Assembly: GCA_964473555.1 (NCBI GenBank)
Contig: CAYYPL010000006.1
Span: 62,001 to 126,000 of the forward strand
Length of the DNA: 64,000 nucleotides
Direction of reading: 5' to 3'
DNA from: UBA11400 sp964473555
GTDB taxonomy: Bacteria; Bacteroidota; Rhodothermia; Balneolales; HLUCCA01
Part shown: positions 24,379-33,738 of the stretch, one piece after another
How the letters are laid out: every line of letters starts with the position of its first letter
Position numbering within the stretch: position 1 is the stretch's first letter
Translations under genes and position numbers: made by a program
Notes under the pieces: generated by a model
Seen by the model: the letters and a program-made list of their open reading frames with translations, nothing else
What the model was told of the DNA's origin: nothing
Database searches by the model: none

Positions 24379-24557
24379 GTTCAAAGACGATGGTCGACTT
24401 ATTACTTGACCGAAACTACTTTCTGCACTCATTGGGAGGTAGTTTCTGACCGATAAGACTCCATTTAACAACTCGAATCATATCCTCATTTATGTGGCTA
24501 CTCCCTGGGTAGATTTTCGATGTTAGAAAAATAAATCATAATAGCATCCCACTTCAC

Positions 24558-26162
24558 CTACTTCACCAGACTCATCGTGCCTGTCTGTGAGAAATCGGGC
24601 GTGGTGATTCGATACAAATAGATACCACTCGATAACAAGGTGGCATCGAACCGGACAATATGGCGACCAGCATCCATCACTCCATCAACCAACGTGGATA
24701 CGAACTGTCCGTGCATCGTATATACTTCCAGCATTACATGAGTACTGACCGGCAGCGCGAAGGGGATCGCTGTGGTCGGATTAAACGGATTCGGATAGTT
24801 TTGCCCCAATGTAAACTCAACGGGAATCTCCTCACGCTCTACCGAGGTAGGTTCCGGACACGTTCCCCATTTGGGTTTGTTCGCTGCTTTGAGTTTTCCT
24901 CCCACCGAGAATAAGATAGGTTCTGATGTTATCTTGTTAACGCACCAACTGGTAATCGGCTGGTCAAATTCGGCAAAGTAAAACATCATTTCCATTTTGG
25001 TCACTTTACTCACGTCCCAACGATCGATGGGATGGTTGAAATAACTGCCAGTAAACATCCCGGTCATGTCCGTCACAGAACTTGTGTCCCAGTTTTCCAG
25101 GGGCTGATTATACTTGGATAAATTGAACATGTTTTTCATGGTGGTGACTTTAGACACCTTCCAGTTTCCAATGGGTCGATTGTATTCACTTCTGTCAAAC
25201 ATCGTCTCCATGCTGGTCACATTACTCACATCCCACTTGTCAAGTGACTGATTGAATTGTGTATTTTGAAAAAACATACCATTCATCAGCTTGACATTCC
25301 GCACATCCCAGTTATTGATAGGTTGATTGAAAAAACTCAGGGCAAACATGAAAGACATGTCTGTAACATTTCCAACATTCCATTTTTCAATGGGTTGATT
25401 AAAGTTTGACCCGGAAAACATCCCACTCATATTGGTCACCTTACTCACATCCCAATCCTCGATCGATTGATTAAATGGAGTACTTGTAAACATCCTGTCC
25501 ATATTGGTGACCTGGCTCACATCCCAGTTTCGGATATCCTGATTGAATGCCGATCTGGAAAACAAACCGGACATATCCGTTACCGAACTTACATCCCAAT
25601 TGGCGATGGGTTGATTGAAGGATGACATAAAAAACATTCCTACCATCCATTTTACGTTGCTCACATCCCAGTTACCCAATGGATGATTGAAATAGGTCTC
25701 ACCAAACATACCTGTCATATCCGTAACCTTGGACACATTCCAGTTTCCAACAGGTTGCTTGAAATCACTACTCAGAAACATGTTTTTCATGGTAGTCACA
25801 TTGGAAACATCCCAGTTTGCAATCGACTGATTAAATGTTGAACCACGGAACAACTCGGTCATGTTTGTTACTGAACTCACATCCCAGTTACCAATAGGCT
25901 GATTGAATGTCTTGTTTCGGAACATATCTTTGAGATCTGTGACATTACTCACACATACTTTCGTCAGATCTTTGTTTTCATTACGTCGTTGAATCAATAA
26001 GGCTCTGTCTACCACTTCGTAGTCAACCCCTCCAACAGACTCTATCTTTCCAATGGCCACATTTTTGCATCGCACGATGCCATCGTTTCCAATGGATATC
26101 GATTGCGCCTGCGCAGGAATCACAGGTGCAACTAAAAGCAGGACAAATATCATCCATTTCAT
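24558..26162 (-). CDS. BspA-like surface protein with 13 tandem 24-residue repeats and T9SS tag
   Basis: 534 residues. A signal peptide (to about AQAQ, residue 20) and a short N domain are followed by about 13 repeats of 24 residues (DUF285/BspA type) with consensus NWDVSxVTxMxxMFxxSxFNQP, from about residue 70 to 400. One copy ends in a Cys-containing variant (SWCVNKI), probably disulfide-bonded near the repeat end. The C-terminal 80 residues form a sorting domain: LGQNYPNPFNPTTAIPF, then LEVYTMHGQFVSTLVDG and SSGIYLYRI. This predicts export by Sec, then type IX secretion and surface attachment. The repeats are adhesion-type scaffolds; the ligand is unknown. Confidence 0.93.
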   Translation of the reverse strand: MKWMIFVLLLVAPVIPAQAQSISIGNDGIVRCKNVAIGKIESVGGVDYEVVDRALLIQRRNENKDLTKVCVSNVTDLKDMFRNKTFNQPIGNWDVSSVTNMTELFRGSTFNQSIANWDVSNVTTMKNMFLSSDFKQPVGNWNVSKVTDMTGMFGETYFNHPLGNWDVSNVKWMVGMFFMSSFNQPIANWDVSSVTDMSGLFSRSAFNQDIRNWDVSQVTNMDRMFTSTPFNQSIEDWDVSKVTNMSGMFSGSNFNQPIEKWNVGNVTDMSFMFALSFFNQPINNWDVRNVKLMNGMFFQNTQFNQSLDKWDVSNVTSMETMFDRSEYNRPIGNWKVSKVTTMKNMFNLSKYNQPLENWDTSSVTDMTGMFTGSYFNHPIDRWDVSKVTKMEMMFYFAEFDQPITSWCVNKITSEPILFSVGGKLKAANKPKWGTCPEPTSVEREEIPVEFTLGQNYPNPFNPTTAIPFALPVSTHVMLEVYTMHGQFVSTLVDGVMDAGRHIVRFDATLLSSGIYLYRITTPDFSQTGTMSLVK

Positions 26163-26267
26163 ATACAGACTCAGTTAAGCGTTCGGCATCCATAACACCT
26201 GGACCGATCGATACTTCAATGTAAAGATCTGGTCCGGCATCTTTGAGGATCGATGTTTAGAATGGGT

Positions 26268-27029
26268 TCAGTTTCTTTTTAATTCAACCGTACATCCAGT
26301 AAGCGAACTCACAGCAATGATTCTGTCCTTCTCGGCAAAATATCCAAACAAGGCTTCAGAAAAAGCATCCGCATACGCATCCAGAAAGATGTAGGTGAAC
26401 GAGGGAGTTAATTTCCAGGCCAGATAGCTTTCCTGCCCAGACATCAATATGGATCCTTCACCATGATGTGACAACGTAAAGACCGTTCCAACCAGATTAG
26501 CTTCACACGTACTGGTCGAAACGACTTCCCATTTCCCAATAGCTTGCTCCTCGGTCAGTTGCGCCGTTTTACTCATAGTACGCTTGAATGTGATCATGAC
26601 AGGAGGAGGAATAACCGGGGGATTACTCGGATCATAAAATTGATACTCCGGACGCATCAATTCCCCATACAGCGTGTTCCCTTCGATCCGATCGATACGG
26701 ACCAGTTGCTGATCATCCATAGTCGGGATGTTCATATTGATGTACACATTCGACTCATCGGTCACATAGGAGTGTCCCGCTGCACCAAATCGATCCAGAT
26801 AAGCGCCCTCAGCCATACCGGCACTTCCGAACCAGAACAATCGAAAGGAGAATTCCATATTGTAGGCCAAGGGAATAACCGTTCCATTCTGAGTCGCATG
26901 CATGTCAAGTAATCCATTGCTGAAGAATAGCTCCGCGGATTCCAGTGTGGGGTATTGGGATTTTGCCTCAACGGCAACAAGGATGTTCAGTGCAGCCAGT
27001 AAGATGGCCATTCGACCTACAGTATTCAT
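26268..27029 (-). CDS. Secreted protein of unknown function
   Basis: 253 residues with an N-terminal signal-like helix (MAILLAALNILVAVEAKS). I do not recognise the family. The middle has a proline run PSNPPVIPPPVMITF at about 139-153. The C-terminal part IGKWEVVSTSTCEANLVGTVFTL resembles lipocalin/META-like beta-barrels used in small secreted proteins, with two cysteines that could pair. It is co-oriented with and 105 bp upstream of the BspA-like gene; the two may be expressed together. Confidence 0.75.
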   Translation of the reverse strand: MNTVGRMAILLAALNILVAVEAKSQYPTLESAELFFSNGLLDMHATQNGTVIPLAYNMEFSFRLFWFGSAGMAEGAYLDRFGAAGHSYVTDESNVYINMNIPTMDDQQLVRIDRIEGNTLYGELMRPEYQFYDPSNPPVIPPPVMITFKRTMSKTAQLTEEQAIGKWEVVSTSTCEANLVGTVFTLSHHGEGSILMSGQESYLAWKLTPSFTYIFLDAYADAFSEALFGYFAEKDRIIAVSSLTGCTVELKRN

Positions 27030-27326
27030 AGGATATATGCGTGTGATTGGTGTTCGTTGACCTTGGGTTAGTTCGGCAAATACAACAGGTACCTTATGGG
27101 TAGTCGACTAAGAATCTTCCCAAAAATACTTAGGCGTAAATAACTATAAATCAGCTTTAAATCAATGGCAGATCAGGAATTTTTGCGCCGCAGGACCATC
27201 CGATGACTTATTCAGTACCATACAAAACAAGTTGACTGATATCATTGAGCTATGATCGTTAACCATCGCTTGTTTTCATTCAATTTATCCCTTTTATGAT
27301 TGCAGGAAAAGAGTATATTGGTCTGC

Positions 27327-28223
27327 ATGAAATCCATAGAACAACACATACTCGGATACTACGACGTATTCCTCTCCGATGCGACCCGGAAAAAAGCGGA
27401 GCAGGCCGTAGTTGTTACCGCCATCATCAGTTTTACGGTCCATCTGATACTCATCGTACTGAACAATCATGGATTACTCACCGGACTTCCGGACTCCAAT
27501 CTGCTCACCAATCCGATCAGTGCCATCTATACCCCTTTTTCTTTCATCCTGTTGTATGAAGTCTATCTGCTGGTGTACTACTTACCAAAATCCATCAGCC
27601 GTTACATTGGCAAGCAGTATGAAATCATCACACTGATTCTCATTCGAAGAATCTATTACGACCTGGCCAATCTTGAATTCACCGAATCCTGGTTTCAGGT
27701 TCAGAGCGACCTCCAGTTCACCTACGATATTATCGGAACAATACTTCTCTTCTTGCTGATCCTGGTATTTTACCGCATCAATCAGGGACGGGTCCGCGAT
27801 GTGCCTCTGACTCCCGGTGTACTCTCCTTCATTCGCATCAAAAAGATGATCGCGTTACTACTGGTTCCAGTACTGATTCTTTTGGCAGCCTGGAATCTGT
27901 CAGACTGGATCTACGGACTTATTTTCCAGACCGATTCCATTGACTTGTCGGTCAAACAGCTGAATACGATCTTTTACGATGAGTTTTTTACCATCCTGAT
28001 CATGACCGATGTGTTCCTGCTATTGCTTTCTTTTTTACACACCGACGAGTTCAACACCGTGATCCGTAACTCCGGCTTTGTCATATCCACGATCCTGATC
28101 AAGTTATCCTTCAGCACCGATGGCATTTTAAACACCATACTGCTTGTAGTTGCCGTACTCTTTGGAGTTATCATTCTATGGACCCACAATCAGTATTTAA
28201 AGCTTGACGTGGTGGATCCATAG
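27327..28223 (+). CDS. Polytopic membrane protein of unknown function
   Basis: 298 residues from the ATG of MKSIEQHILGYYDVFLSD; a TTG start at 27300 adds nine codons. Six or seven hydrophobic segments are seen, for example VVVTAIISFTVHLILIVL, FSFILLYEVYLLVYYL, IIGTILLFLLILVFY, IALLLVPVLILLAAW and STILIKLSFSTDG. An IRRIYYDLANLE motif in the first cytoplasmic loop is notable. I cannot assign a family. It is monocistronic and convergent with the nitric oxide synthase gene. Confidence 0.75.
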   Translation: MKSIEQHILGYYDVFLSDATRKKAEQAVVVTAIISFTVHLILIVLNNHGLLTGLPDSNLLTNPISAIYTPFSFILLYEVYLLVYYLPKSISRYIGKQYEIITLILIRRIYYDLANLEFTESWFQVQSDLQFTYDIIGTILLFLLILVFYRINQGRVRDVPLTPGVLSFIRIKKMIALLLVPVLILLAAWNLSDWIYGLIFQTDSIDLSVKQLNTIFYDEFFTILIMTDVFLLLLSFLHTDEFNTVIRNSGFVISTILIKLSFSTDGILNTILLVVAVLFGVIILWTHNQYLKLDVVDP

Positions 28224-28385
28224 ATAGAGGGCTGTGTAATGGGGATAAAAATCCCTAGACTCTTGATCGGCTAGATGTCACTTTTACGAGTGGTTACTCA
28301 ACGAAGTCCAGTATCGTTCATCCAGATAAAATACCTGCATACGCTACGGTGATCCTGGCTGATGTATTAAAATGATTGATCGTGT

Positions 28386-29570
28386 TCAGGAATGAGTTTT
28401 ACTCATTGGACATCCAGTCGCAGGTTGCAGATGAGGCGTATGCACCTTGTTCCGGAATGCGGGTGTCTTTTCGTGGTTCGTGTATTCACGATGAAAAAGT
28501 TGCGAACTGGCGCCAGACATTGGCGGTACCAGCCAGGACCAGTCACCATATACCTCTCTTTGATGGCTGGCTTCAGTCCGCTCAAAGTGCACATGTTGTT
28601 CAGAAGCCGTATGGTGATCCACCATTTTGACACCGGCACGCTCGTAGGATTGAAGCACGGCCTGATTCAAGATCACCAGTGCCTGATCTTTCCACAAATT
28701 CCGGTTGGATGAGGTGTCCAGACCAAGACACGACGCAATTTCAGGCAGTAGATTGTATCTGTGCGGATCAGCCAGGTTTCTGGCACCGATCTCTGTCCCC
28801 ATATACCAGCCATTGAAGGGTGCGGTTGGAAACTGAAGTCCACCGATTTCCAGCACCATGTCTGACAAAACAGGAACCGCGTACCACCTCAGATTGAGTG
28901 CATCAAGCTGTGGATACGTATCGTGGGTAATAGGTACTTCTAAAAACACCTCTCGGGGCCATGTAAACCAGTGCAGAGATCCATTTGTATCTTTCACCAC
29001 TAATGGCAACATATCGAAGCGGCCATCTCGTCCTTCGTAGTGCGAAGGCTCCCAGCCCAGTCTCATACATTGCTGCGTTAACTCCACGTTCATCGGATCA
29101 CCAAGGATACTTCCATCCGCTTGGACATATCCCGCATACCGAAACAACTGGTGGTTCAGAATAGTGAGCGGTGCTTCAGACCTGGTTGCGCTCGGATCCA
29201 AATGAGAAGTAGGACTGGATGGTGGAAAAATGGTGATTGCAGAACGAATAGCACCTCCATTGGTTGCAAACTTAAGGTGTTCACACAGCCTTTCAAACAG
29301 TTCGGGTGGAGTTGTGACCGTTCGGCAATCAAACACATGAAGGCTCTTCCAAAATAAACGTCCGATACATCTGTTGGCGTTTCGCCAGGCTAAACGGGCA
29401 CCGAATGCCAATTCTTTCTCACTTAAATTGAATATCCCACCACCTGCAATTTCCCGGTGAATCTCAGTGATGCGTTCACGAACCCACTCATCCGATTGTC
29501 CCGATTCCAGAGCATACTGCCTGATAAAGCGCTCAGACTCTTGAAAAACATAGGTTAATTGAGTATTCAT
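28386..29570 (-). CDS. nos: Bacterial nitric oxide synthase, oxygenase domain only
   Basis: 394 residues, the typical bacterial NOS oxygenase length. The heme thiolate motif is WRNANRCIGR with Cys68. The arginine-binding segment FNGWYMGTEIGARNL has Glu260 and Trp255. Also present are FRYAGY, GWEP and the pterin-side end DWSWLVPPMSG. Bacterial NOS oxidises L-arginine to citrulline and NO with electrons from unspecific flavodoxin reductases, as no reductase domain is fused. A C-terminal tail of about 35 residues, ending in a Cys-Pro-rich stretch, is longer than in Bacillus enzymes. It is co-oriented with katG 166 bp upstream, which hints at a shared stress role. Confidence 0.95.
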   Translation of the reverse strand: MNTQLTYVFQESERFIRQYALESGQSDEWVRERITEIHREIAGGGIFNLSEKELAFGARLAWRNANRCIGRLFWKSLHVFDCRTVTTPPELFERLCEHLKFATNGGAIRSAITIFPPSSPTSHLDPSATRSEAPLTILNHQLFRYAGYVQADGSILGDPMNVELTQQCMRLGWEPSHYEGRDGRFDMLPLVVKDTNGSLHWFTWPREVFLEVPITHDTYPQLDALNLRWYAVPVLSDMVLEIGGLQFPTAPFNGWYMGTEIGARNLADPHRYNLLPEIASCLGLDTSSNRNLWKDQALVILNQAVLQSYERAGVKMVDHHTASEQHVHFERTEASHQREVYGDWSWLVPPMSGASSQLFHREYTNHEKTPAFRNKVHTPHLQPATGCPMSKTHS

Positions 29571-29683
29571 GGGGTTTGGATCACTGATTCAGAGCTCAAT
29601 TTCGAAAAAATGGCCACCGAACAACTGTAATGTGTCGTTACGGTGGCCACTGATTACCGTGTAAGAAATAAGATATCCTCTTC

Positions 29684-29732
29684 TCTTATCTCTTATCTCT
29701 TATCTCTTATCTTTTATCTTTTATCTTTTCTG
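29684..29732. repeat. Seven heptads (TCTTATC/TTTTATC) abutting katG
   Basis: Exact 7-bp periodicity: four TCTTATC, two TTTTATC and one TTTTCTG, ending 4 bp before the last base of the katG stop. On the minus strand it reads GATAAGA units in the katG-nos intercistronic space. Confidence 0.9.
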
Positions 29733-29736
29733 ATTT

Positions 29737-31917
29737 TTACAGTGCCATGACCTTAGCAAACGCCTTAACGAAGTCCTTCACGAACTTCTCACCGGAATCG
29801 GCGCATCCGTAGACTTCGGCAATGGCACGAAGCTCTGAGTTGGATCCGAAGATCAAATCAGCGCGGGTCGCAGTCCATTTGAAATCACCGGTCTTGCGGT
29901 CGTGTCCCTCGAAGACATCCTGCACATCATTCATGGCTTTCCAGGTAGTACCCAGATCCAATAAGTTCACGAAGAAGTCATTGGTCAGCACCCCAGGACG
30001 ATCCGTAAACACACCGTGACGGGACTTGTCAAAGTTAGTATTCAACACGCGCATCCCTCCGACCAGTACAGTCATTTCAGGAGCGGTGAGAGTCAGCAAC
30101 TGAGCTTTGTCCACGAGCATTTCCTCGGCTGTGGTCACGTGCTTCGGATTGAAATAGTTTCTGAATCCGTCAGCAGCTGGCTCAAGCCATGCAAATGATT
30201 CTACATCGGTTTGTTCTTGGGAAGCATCAGCACGACCCGGAGTGAAAGGCACTTCGACATCGAATCCTGCGTCTTTTGCCGCTTTCTCGACGGCTGCACA
30301 GCCACCTAAAACGATAAGATCAGCAACAGACACTCGTTTGTTGCCAGTCTGCGAGCTGTTGAAGGAAGTCTGAATGTCTTCGATGGTTACTAATACTTTT
30401 CCGATGCGGGCTGGACTGTTGACTTTCCAGTCTTTCATCGGAGCAAGACGCAGTCGTCCACCATTGGATCCACCTCGTTTGTCTGAACCACGGTAGGTAG
30501 AAGCCGACGCCCAGGCAGTAAACACCAGATCCGAAACACTGACTCCAGCATTCAAAAGCTGATTTTTGAGAGATTTGATATCGTTTGCATCAATAAATTC
30601 GTGGTCTACCGCTGGAATCGGATCTTGCCACAGGAGCTCTTCCTGAGGAACTTCAGGACCGAGATAATACTCTTTTGGACCCATATCACGGTGGGTCAGT
30701 TTGAACCACGCCCGTGCAAATACATCCGCGAATTCGTCCGGATTCTCATAAAAACGACGTGAGATTTTCTCATAAGCTGGATCCATTCGGAGCGACAAAT
30801 CGGTCGTCAACATAAATGGCGCATGTTTTCTGCTAGGATCGTGTGCATCTGGTACCAATCCTTCACCAGCGCCATCTTTTGGCTTCCACTGCCATGCTCC
30901 GGCTGGAGATTTGGTCAGTTCCCACTCATATCCGAACAGATTTTCGAAGTAATTGTTGCTCCATTGGGTTGGAGTGGTTGTCCAGGCACCCTCTAATCCA
31001 CTGGTGATGGTGTCTTCAGCGTTACCTTTTCCATACGTGTTGTGCCAGCCCATGCTTTGCTCTTCGATTCCGGCACCGGCAGGTTCCATGCCAACATACT
31101 TCGACGGATCCGCCGCGCCGTGTGTCTTACCGAAGGTATGTCCACCCGCAATCAACGCAACGGTTTCTTCATCGTTCATAGCCATTCGACGGAACGTTTC
31201 GCGGATATCGATGGCAGCTGCAACCGGATCCGGTTTGCCGTTTGGTCCTTCCGGATTTACGTAAATAAGTCCCATTTGAACCGCTGCCAATGGATTTTCG
31301 AGCTCGCGGTCGGAGGTATAACGCTTGTCTCCGAGCCACTCCCCTTCAGATCCCCAGTAGATATCCTCTTCTGGCTCCCAAACATCAGCGCGACCACCTG
31401 CAAATCCAAAGGTTTTGAATCCCATCGACTCGAGTGCCACATTTCCGGCCAGGATCATCAAGTCAGCCCAGGAAATCTTCTTGCCATACTTTTGCTTGAT
31501 TGGCCATAGAAGGAGGCGGGCTTTGTCGAGGTTTGCGTTATCTGGCCAGCTGTTCAATGGAGCAAAACGTTGTGTTCCGGCCCCTGCACCACCGCGACCG
31601 TCGCCTACACGATAGGTACCGGCACTGTGCCAGGCCATACGGATCATAAACGGACCGTAGTGTCCGTAGTCGGCCGGCCACCAGTCCTGAGACTGGGTCA
31701 TCAATAATTCAAGATCTTTTTTAAGCGCAAAATAATCGAGTTTGGAAAATTCTTCGGTGTAGTCAAAATCCTCTTCCATCGGATTTGACTTATTGGAATG
31801 CTGGCGTAAGATATTCAGGTTCAGCTGGTTAGGCCACCAGTCACGGTTTTTGGGTCCACCACCGGCAGTTTGACGAAGGGCTCCACCGTGAAACGGACAT
31901 TTGCTTTCTGAGCTCAT
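29737..31917 (-). CDS. katG: Catalase-peroxidase KatG
   Basis: 726 residues from MSSESKCPFHGG; 23 upstream codons are open but lack homology. It is a bifunctional heme enzyme removing hydrogen peroxide. The distal triad Arg93-Trp96-His97 (MIRMAWHSAGTYR) is seen. The Trp-Tyr-Met adduct partners Tyr219 (GLIYVNPEG) and Met245 have the correct spacing from Trp96. The proximal histidine lies in GGHTFGKTHGA. The duplicated C-terminal domain (SVSDLVFTAWASASTYRGSDKRGG onward) is complete. A strong 14-bp GAA-capped hairpin lies 112 bp upstream. It probably protects against oxidative stress together with the adjacent NOS. Confidence 0.98.
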   Translation of the reverse strand: MSSESKCPFHGGALRQTAGGGPKNRDWWPNQLNLNILRQHSNKSNPMEEDFDYTEEFSKLDYFALKKDLELLMTQSQDWWPADYGHYGPFMIRMAWHSAGTYRVGDGRGGAGAGTQRFAPLNSWPDNANLDKARLLLWPIKQKYGKKISWADLMILAGNVALESMGFKTFGFAGGRADVWEPEEDIYWGSEGEWLGDKRYTSDRELENPLAAVQMGLIYVNPEGPNGKPDPVAAAIDIRETFRRMAMNDEETVALIAGGHTFGKTHGAADPSKYVGMEPAGAGIEEQSMGWHNTYGKGNAEDTITSGLEGAWTTTPTQWSNNYFENLFGYEWELTKSPAGAWQWKPKDGAGEGLVPDAHDPSRKHAPFMLTTDLSLRMDPAYEKISRRFYENPDEFADVFARAWFKLTHRDMGPKEYYLGPEVPQEELLWQDPIPAVDHEFIDANDIKSLKNQLLNAGVSVSDLVFTAWASASTYRGSDKRGGSNGGRLRLAPMKDWKVNSPARIGKVLVTIEDIQTSFNSSQTGNKRVSVADLIVLGGCAAVEKAAKDAGFDVEVPFTPGRADASQEQTDVESFAWLEPAADGFRNYFNPKHVTTAEEMLVDKAQLLTLTAPEMTVLVGGMRVLNTNFDKSRHGVFTDRPGVLTNDFFVNLLDLGTTWKAMNDVQDVFEGHDRKTGDFKWTATRADLIFGSNSELRAIAEVYGCADSGEKFVKDFVKAFAKVMAL

Positions 31918-32028
31918 AAAATAATAGTTTAAAATGCACCTGAAAGGCGCTTTGGTTAATAGTTGTTTACCCTGCAAAGATACCATTTTAACCCTTAATG
32001 TCAGAACTTAAATCTGCTTAAAAGCTGT

Positions 32029-32059
32029 AAAATTCCGGCGCTGAAAGCGCCGGAATTTT
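32029..32059. repeat. Perfect 14-bp hairpin with GAA triloop upstream of katG
   Basis: AAAATTCCGGCGCT, loop GAA, then the exact reverse complement AGCGCCGGAATTTT. It lies in the 5' region of katG. It is the longest of the window's GAA-triloop hairpins and could also act as a bidirectional terminator-like element. Confidence 0.85.
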
Positions 32060-32087
32060 GGCGCACAAGCGCACGAGTGCAGTAGAG

Positions 32088-32115
32088 GTAGTGGGTAGTG
32101 GGTAGTGGGTAGTGG
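32088..32115. repeat. Four GTAGTGG heptads
   Basis: Four exact copies of GTAGTGG in tandem, between the katG upstream hairpin and the hairpin cluster at 32138. Confidence 0.9.
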
Positions 32116-32137
32116 AAAGCTGAGGGGTTTAAATTTT

Positions 32138-32302
32138 GGACGCCTATTATTTTCGAAGAAAATACTCAGCGGACAAAACAAATCCCGAAGTAATTATAGG
32201 GAGGAGTGGTAACCTATTCGACGAGCAGCAAGCCGTTTTTCTCATTTTCTCTTGCGATGCAACTTTCACGCGGTGAAACCGCCATTTTCTTGGCGAAGCC
32301 AA
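32138..32302 (+). repeat. GAA-triloop hairpin element, locus 1
   Basis: Starts GGACGCCTATT and contains ATTTTC-GAA-GAAAAT (32149-32163), followed by ACTCAGCGGACAAAAC and AATCCCGAAG. Then come GCGGT-GAA-ACCGC (32270-32282) and TTGGC-GAA-GCCAA (32290-32302). The order (GGCGTCTATT, hairpin, ACTCAGC, ACAAAA, ATCCCGAA, further hairpins) is repeated at 34974-35132. No conserved frame. Confidence 0.8.
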
Positions 32303-32364
32303 CTCCCACATAACACATCAATCATTCCATTGGCTAAGTATTTCTGGATGTATTACATTATTGA

Positions 32365-32613
32365 ATGCAACAAGAGCCTAATCCAAACTTCATGATCGAA
32401 CTCGTCTACGCACGGATGCCATTCGGCAAGTACGAGGGACGATATTTGACCGAGCTACCCGTTTATTACCTGGAATGGTTCTCCCGCGAAGGATTTCCAA
32501 ACGGAAGTCTGGGACAATACCTGTCCACCATGTTCGAAATCCGGACCAACGGACTCGAAGACCTCATCAAACCCCTCATCCGCATGCGAGACGCAAATAA
32601 GTGTAAAAGGTGA
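32365..32613 (+). CDS. DUF3820 family protein
   Basis: 82 residues. The MPFGKYEGRYLTELPVYYLEWF motif followed by FPNGSLGQYLSTM is the whole signature of DUF3820. These small proteins are of unknown biochemical role. Stands alone; a heptad-type tract (GGCTAAC, AGGCCAA, TGGGATA) follows its stop. Confidence 0.88.
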   Translation: MQQEPNPNFMIELVYARMPFGKYEGRYLTELPVYYLEWFSREGFPNGSLGQYLSTMFEIRTNGLEDLIKPLIRMRDANKCKR

Positions 32614-32757
32614 AACAGCAAATGGGCTAACAGGCCAATGGGATAGCAGGTTCAATTTACCTTTGTATTTCCAACTCCTAAGCTTGCTTCAACTTTCTAA
32701 GCATTTTCAACCAGACTCGTGCCCTTTCTGACCTTAGTGCACTTCGTGCGCTATGTT

Positions 32758-32806
32758 CTGACTGCTAGACTGCTGGTCTGCTAGCCCATTTGCCCACTCG
32801 CCCATT
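32758..32806. repeat. Heptad tract supplying the 3' end of the transporter gene
   Basis: Seven 7-bp blocks (CTGACTG, CTAGACT, GCTGGTC, TGCTAGC, CCATTTG, CCCACTC, GCCCATT). The transporter's stop codon and last residues (KWASRPAV) are encoded by this tract, so it has overwritten or extended the end of the gene. Confidence 0.6.
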
Positions 32807-33634
32807 GATGTATAACGCCAAAAGGATCACTCCCATACCGATCGATAATCTGAACAGATCCACATCCCGATTCCATATCAACAAATTGACCACAATCCCT
32901 GCTGGAATCAGCATGTTGTTCATGATGGCCAACGTCCCTGCATCCACCAGGGTACCACCTTTGTTCCACAAATATAACCCAAGACCCGATGCCCCGGCTC
33001 CGAGCCAGGCCAATATCACCCACTGCACCGGAGTGGATGGCATCATCTCCGGATTCCCGAATATCAAAAAAGATGGACCCGCAACCACTAATCCTCCCAA
33101 AAAAAAGTACCCAAAGAAATTTCGCTGAGGTACGTCCACCGGATAACGCCTCACAAGATTTGCATATCCCACCTGACCCGCCGCAAACGCCAGATTCGCA
33201 ACCTGAATCAGGATAAATCCTGTCAGGTATGAGTCTGTAATGTTGTCGTACCGGATGTATCCAGCACCCAAAACAGAGATGAATGCCGCAAAAAGTGCAA
33301 CGGGAGAGAATTTGCGATTTAAGGCATCATCAATTAGCGACACATACAACGGCGTTGTTACGGTAAACAACAGCACTTCCGGTACCGTGAGATACAAAAA
33401 AGATCGATATAGACACAAATAGGTAATCCCGATCATAAGTCCACCCATCAATACGGTTCCGGCCTTGAGCTGCATCGGAATCCCATTCCAACGGGTCATC
33501 GGCAAAAAGATAAGCCCGGCAATGACCACTCGCGTAAGTACTGCGAAGTCACCATCTACTTTTCCAGCCAGATACACATCAATAAAACTGAATGAAAATG
33601 CCCACAAAAACGTGACAAAAACGAGATATCGCAT
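32765..33634 (-). CDS. EamA/DMT-family transporter
   Basis: 289 residues from the ATG of MRYLVFVTFLWAFSFSFIDVYL; the frame is open a further 21 codons upstream but these are hydrophilic. Ten hydrophobic segments are arranged as two EamA halves: first half FDVYLAGKVDGDFAVLTRVVIAGLIFLP through VLGAGYIRY, second half FILIQVANLAFAAGQVGYANLV through MGVILLALYI. Members export amino acids or other small metabolites; the closest known type is the carboxylate/amino acid/amine class. Its final residues come from a heptad tract. Confidence 0.9.
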   Translation of the reverse strand: MRYLVFVTFLWAFSFSFIDVYLAGKVDGDFAVLTRVVIAGLIFLPMTRWNGIPMQLKAGTVLMGGLMIGITYLCLYRSFLYLTVPEVLLFTVTTPLYVSLIDDALNRKFSPVALFAAFISVLGAGYIRYDNITDSYLTGFILIQVANLAFAAGQVGYANLVRRYPVDVPQRNFFGYFFLGGLVVAGPSFLIFGNPEMMPSTPVQWVILAWLGAGASGLGLYLWNKGGTLVDAGTLAIMNNMLIPAGIVVNLLIWNRDVDLFRLSIGMGVILLALYINGRVGKWASRPAV

Positions 33635-33738
33635 GGATTTGGATGTAAATTCAGATACATAGAAATTGTTGTTCAAAAATACACTTTTTATTCGCATACT
33701 GTGTCTAGTTCATCCACAAAATCATCTTCATTCAAGTT

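Noticed and set aside
24558..26162. CRISPR-like or VNTR array in the BspA gene
   Set aside because: The periodicity is a 24-residue protein repeat in one continuous frame.
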